From positions 62,001 to 126,000 of the forward strand of contig NZ_JAIMIC010000005.1 in the NCBI RefSeq assembly GCF_019966545.1: 64,000 nt of DNA, in the 5' to 3' direction. Under the pieces are notes generated by a model, which was not told the origin of the DNA, ran no database searches, and saw only the letters and a list, made by a program, of their open reading frames with translations. How positions within the stretch are numbered: the first letter of the stretch is position 1; each line of letters opens with the position of its first letter. This DNA comes from Heliomarina baculiformis. GTDB taxonomy: Bacteria; Pseudomonadota; Alphaproteobacteria; Rhodobacterales; Rhodobacteraceae. The position numbers and the translations under genes are program-made. Positions 61,701-64,000 of the stretch are shown one piece after another.

Positions 61701-62174
61701 AAGGATGAATACGAGGTCGCACGGCTGCTGCTTGAAAGCGATGACAAGGCGCGGCAGGAATTCGACGGCGATTTCAAGATGACGTATCACCTTGCCCCGC
61801 CGATCCTTGGCGGGAAGGATGCGAATGGCCGTCCCAAGAAACGCGAATTTGGCGAATGGATGCGTTTCCCGTTGAAAGTGATGACCAAGTTCAAGGGCCT
61901 GCGCGGTACGCCGCTGGATATCTTTGGCTATTCCGGCGAGCGGCGCATGGAACGCGCCCTGATCCGTCAATACGAAGCGGATATGAAAGATTTCCTGCGT
62001 CACGAAGATCCGGAAACCATGGATGCGCTGGTTGCGCTGGCGCGTTTGCCGCTTGATATCCGCGGCTTTGGCCCGGTGAAAATGGCCAACGAAGCCAAGG
62101 CCGCAAAACGGCGTGAGGAATTGCTGATCGCGATCAAGCAGGGGGGCAAAAATCTTTCGCGGGCGGCCGAATAA
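58755..62174 (+). CDS. Indolepyruvate ferredoxin oxidoreductase, fused alpha-beta type
   Basis: A 1139-aa protein that decarboxylates aryl- or branched-chain 2-oxoacids to acyl-CoA and passes electrons to ferredoxin. The N-terminal part is the pyrimidine/TPP-binding region (LVTGYRGSPLGAVD; GMGDDHTGESSTVLHQSE, with family-typical residues). The thiamine-diphosphate core comes later (GIGCHYMAQWMDRSTTGFTHMGGEGANWIGEA, and FQNLGDGTYNHSGV). Cysteines in VCEGCGDCGVQSNC and CNKDFSCLKGFCPS fit iron-sulfur ligands. The C-terminal third is the gamma-type domain (VVITGVGGTGVVTIGAVLA). Two-subunit IorA/IorB are fused here, as in many proteobacteria. GGGAGG precedes ATG 58755; LysR is divergent. Confidence 0.93.
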   Translation: MTVQNISLNDRFDLSKSPVLLNGTQALVRLILMQKERDREAGHNTAGLVTGYRGSPLGAVDMQMNKAAKPLAENDITFQWGLNEDLAATALWGAQQAELRGEGKFDGVFGLWYGKGPGVDRSGDVVRHANMAGASALGGVLMAMGDDHTGESSTVLHQSEWALMDAYMPIVSPAGVQEILDYGIYGYALSRFCGLWVGLKTMKDTVEATSVVDGRPDRMQLVTPDFPMPEGGLNIRLVDTPHLQEERVIDHKRFAAEAFARANRIDKRMWGKPGAKIGFVAAGKNWLDLVHAMSLLNITEDDAERLGITTYKIGQTFPLDMTSFNEWAEGLDLIVVVEEKRKLIEVQIKEALFDERRGRRVYGWYKGGAGGMHRDELFPTRGALDPIMIAEKLGGILIEEGRDTDAIKAGMQNLSDARRNDNAEDIAARLPYFCSGCPHNTSTKVPEGSRAYAGIGCHYMAQWMDRSTTGFTHMGGEGANWIGEAPFSKTNHVFQNLGDGTYNHSGVQAIRAAIAAKTNITYKILYNDAVAMTGGQHNEGDLDAPRIAQELKAMGIKRVAVVYDEKEEPARDGFPKNLEWHERAEMDKVQKEFREIEGVSAIIYVQTCAAEKRRRRKRGQFPDPDKRVFINTDVCEGCGDCGVQSNCVSIVPKETELGRKRMIDQSSCNKDFSCLKGFCPSFVTLEGAKVKKEATTELKLPDLPEPDLPAIDGTHNVVITGVGGTGVVTIGAVLAQAAQIDGKGAGMMEMAGLAQKGGAVHIHCRIAERPEDISAIRVATGEAHALIGGDLVVSAGPKTLGLTKSGQTGAVVNSHEIITGDFTRNTEFALPSDRLSLALQARMKDRLALFDASDLAKTTLGDSIFSNMMVFGGAWQMGLIPLSYESIKGAIELNGAAVERNLRAFEIGRWAVLFPEEVERLLTPNVVEMPKTVEDRIAFRAEYLTQYQGKRLAKRYLKLLEGINDPKLKEAVALGYHKLLSYKDEYEVARLLLESDDKARQEFDGDFKMTYHLAPPILGGKDANGRPKKREFGEWMRFPLKVMTKFKGLRGTPLDIFGYSGERRMERALIRQYEADMKDFLRHEDPETMDALVALARLPLDIRGFGPVKMANEAKAAKRREELLIAIKQGGKNLSRAAE

Positions 62175-62249
62175 CTGTCACACGCCCGTAACAGAACTGA
62201 TGCAAAACACCGCAAAGGCCGTTGCTTTGGTCTTTTGCCGGAGTTTCAG

Positions 62250-63134
62250 ATGCAGCAGACCCGCCATATCGCCCGTGACATCAGCTATGCCCACTCCGCT
62301 GAAAGTAAGAGCGGCAGGGTATTGATAAGATTGATGGAAAACTCCACCGGGCGGATCAAACTGATCCGCCGCGCGAACGGATATGAACGGGATGTGGCAG
62401 CTGGCCGCAGTTTCTGGTCGGTGATGGCCGAGCGCTACGGTCTCACGCTGAACGTTATCCGCGGCTCTCTCGCCGCGATTCCCCGGGATCGGCCGCTGAT
62501 CCTGATCGCGAACCATCCCTACGGCATCCTCGACGGTCTGATGATGGGCCATATCTTAAGCGAGACGCGCGGCGATTTTCGAATTCTGGCGCATCAGGTG
62601 TTCCGCAAGGCCGAGGATCTGAACCGCGTCATTCTTCCGATCAATTTCGACGGCACCAAGGAAGGCACCGCGCAGAATATCGAGACCCGCAAAGACGCGC
62701 TAAGCTATCTGGGGCGCGGCGGCGCCATTGGCATCTTTCCCGGCGGGACCGTCAGCACCAGTGCCAAACCGTTTTCCAAACCGATGGACCCGGGCTGGCG
62801 CAGTTTTACAGCCCGCATGGTTGCCAAGTCGGACGCGGTAGTCGTGCCGGTATTTTTCGACGGTCACACGTCGCGCCTGTTCCAGATCGCAAGCCATCTG
62901 CACGTGACCTTGCGCATGGGTTTGCTCATCAAAGAATTCAGGAAACGCGTCGATACGCCTGTAAACATCGTGATCGGCGACCCCATCGACCGTGACGTTC
63001 TGGACCCGCTTGCGCGTGATTCAAAAGCGATGATGGATTTCCTTCGAAAAGCCACGTATGACCTGTCTCCAACGCCGCTGAGAGCGGATGAAATTGGATT
63101 CGAGTTCGAGGAACGGCATCGCGCCCGCGCATAG
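62250..63134 (+). CDS. Lysophospholipid acyltransferase family protein
   Basis: A 294-aa PlsC-like protein. The motif NHPYGILDGL (His89, Asp95) is the catalytic site, with HX5D spacing as in the hemolysin/OlsA-like branch rather than the usual HX4D. The second block reads FPGGTVST, where most relatives have FPEGTRS, so the usual glutamate is a glycine. It probably acylates a lysophospholipid or similar acceptor from acyl-CoA or acyl-ACP. ATG 62250 has GGAG about seven bases upstream; a TTG at 62235 is also in frame. Its stop adjoins the murI start. Confidence 0.82.
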   Translation: MQQTRHIARDISYAHSAESKSGRVLIRLMENSTGRIKLIRRANGYERDVAAGRSFWSVMAERYGLTLNVIRGSLAAIPRDRPLILIANHPYGILDGLMMGHILSETRGDFRILAHQVFRKAEDLNRVILPINFDGTKEGTAQNIETRKDALSYLGRGGAIGIFPGGTVSTSAKPFSKPMDPGWRSFTARMVAKSDAVVVPVFFDGHTSRLFQIASHLHVTLRMGLLIKEFRKRVDTPVNIVIGDPIDRDVLDPLARDSKAMMDFLRKATYDLSPTPLRADEIGFEFEERHRARA

Positions 63135-63944
63135 ATGGCAATTGGCATTTTTGATTCCGGACTGGGCGGTCTTACCGTCTTTGACGCCGTGCAGAAGCGA
63201 CTGCCGGACGTTGATTTCCTTTATTATGCGGACAGTGCCAACGCGCCATACGGGGTGCGGGAATCTGACGATATCTACAACCTGACGGTCGCCGCAGTCG
63301 AACGCATGTGGGCGCTTGGCTGCGATCTTGTGATTCTCGCCTGTAATACGGCGAGTGCGGCGGCGCTGCGCCGGATGCAGGAGGGTGGTCTGCCGCCGGG
63401 CAAAAGGGTGCTTGGCGTGTTCGTGCCGCTGATCGAGGCGATGACAGAGCGCCAGTGGGGCGATAATTCGCCCCCGCGCGAAGTCGCAGTGCAGCACGTG
63501 GCGCTGTTCGCGACCCCTGCGACCGTTGCAAGCCGGGCTTTCCAGCGTGAACTCGCTTTTCGGGCCATCGGTGTCGACGTCGAGGCGCAGGCTTGCGGCG
63601 GCGTCGTGGATGCCATTGAAGATGGTGACATGATCCTTGCCGAGGCGCTGGTGCGCAGCCATGTTGACGCGTTGAAACGCAAGATGCCGAGGCCCGAAGC
63701 GGCGGTTCTGGGCTGCACCCATTACCCCTTGCTGCAATCGGTGTTCCAAAAAGCTCTTGGCGAGGATGTGGCAGTCTACAGTCAGGCCAATCTGGTGGCC
63801 GAAAGCCTTGCCGATTACCTGACCCGCCATCCCGACATGCTGGGAAGCGGTGCGCCGGGGTTCGTGACGACCGGGAAGCCGACAAAGGTGAGCGATCGGG
63901 CGACACAGTTTCTCCGACGACAGATCCGGTTTGAGGCGGCCTGA
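63135..63944 (+). CDS. murI: Glutamate racemase
   Basis: A 269-aa cofactor-independent racemase producing D-glutamate for peptidoglycan. Catalytic cysteines are in [10 protein letters not shown] and GCTHYPLL, with [10 protein letters not shown] and DSANAPYG at the N-terminus. The start ATG follows immediately after the acyltransferase stop (TAG-ATG), so the two are co-translated. Confidence 0.95.
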   Translation: MAIGIFDSGLGGLTVFDAVQKRLPDVDFLYYADSANAPYGVRESDDIYNLTVAAVERMWALGCDLVILACNTASAAALRRMQEGGLPPGKRVLGVFVPLIEAMTERQWGDNSPPREVAVQHVALFATPATVASRAFQRELAFRAIGVDVEAQACGGVVDAIEDGDMILAEALVRSHVDALKRKMPRPEAAVLGCTHYPLLQSVFQKALGEDVAVYSQANLVAESLADYLTRHPDMLGSGAPGFVTTGKPTKVSDRATQFLRRQIRFEAA

Positions 63945-64000
63945 CCGCCAGCGTCTTTCCGGCGGTGACGCCGAACCCAGTTGAACTATAGAATGAAAAG
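63945..64000. other. End of window after murI
   Basis: 56 bases. A weak hairpin, ACCGCC with GGCGGT (63944-63966), could end murI, but there is no T-tract. An ATG at 63993 has no binding site. Nothing further is supported. Confidence 0.3.

Overview
The window is chromosomal DNA from an alphaproteobacterium, almost certainly a member of the Rhodobacteraceae (Roseobacter-type). Signs of this are the high GC, dense short intergenic spaces and many ATGA start/stop overlaps; a zwf-pgl-pgi sugar operon; CckA with a CtrA box in its promoter; a recA promoter with the GAAC-N7-GAAC SOS box; a DUF1476 (F1-ATPase zeta) gene; a eukaryote-like NADP isocitrate dehydrogenase; a fused indolepyruvate ferredoxin oxidoreductase; a DmdB-like acyl-CoA ligase; and Usg. 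Most of it is core housekeeping sequence. No phage, transposase, integrase or CRISPR array is visible.

Layout. 0-6.3 kb: FAD monooxygenase, a small conserved protein, gyrA, usg and an orphan radical SAM enzyme. 6.4-10.3 kb: zwf-pgl-pgi (Entner-Doudoroff entry). 10.3-14.3 kb: an animal-type haem peroxidase, a thioesterase and a DmdB-like CoA ligase. 14.3-17.4 kb: the most accessory-looking stretch, with an RTX-type secreted protein of lower GC, a sulfotransferase gene broken by an in-frame TGA, and tRNA-Gly(CCC). 17.4-22.8 kb: a DUF2235 (Tle1-like) hydrolase, a ferredoxin-ASKHA (RACo-like) protein and guaB. 22.9-28.5 kb: a five-gene caa3-type oxidase operon joined by four ATGA overlaps, with subunits I and III fused. 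28.5-34.7 kb: exoD-like gene, small membrane protein, sodC, rsmB, cckA, sulfotransferase. 34.8-41.5 kb: recA, alaS, DUF1330, DUF486, typA. 41.5-49.9 kb: membrane proteins (SMR, YitT, DUF998), icd, a VPLPA-CTERM surface protein, a betaine-homocysteine methyltransferase, an MprF-like protein and the zeta subunit. 50-57.4 kb: purC-purS-purQ, a DctB/DctD-like two-component pair, and purL in the opposite direction. 57.4-64 kb: LysR regulator with a candidate sRNA at its 3' end, indolepyruvate ferredoxin oxidoreductase, an acyltransferase and murI.

Structure the genes do not explain: (1) two arrays of TGTAC/GTGCAC-type hexamers repeating every 11 bp, with a shared AGGGG spacer, both placed between a gene end and a terminator (5078-5116 and 55075-55103); (2) five copies of a dispersed intergenic repeat with paired hairpins and a conserved tail; (3) a candidate trans-acting sRNA with an exposed CCUCCC anti-Shine-Dalgarno stretch at 57497-57600; (4) a perfect TTAA-N7-TTAAC CtrA site in front of cckA; (5) a double GTATAC operator between icd and the VPLPA-CTERM gene; (6) a strong hairpin between purS and purQ. 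At the protein level the clearest oddity is a DctD-type regulator with an AAA+ domain but no GAFTGA sigma-54 loop.

All positions and motifs were read directly from the sequence. Family assignments rest on remembered motifs and family features; no database search was possible.
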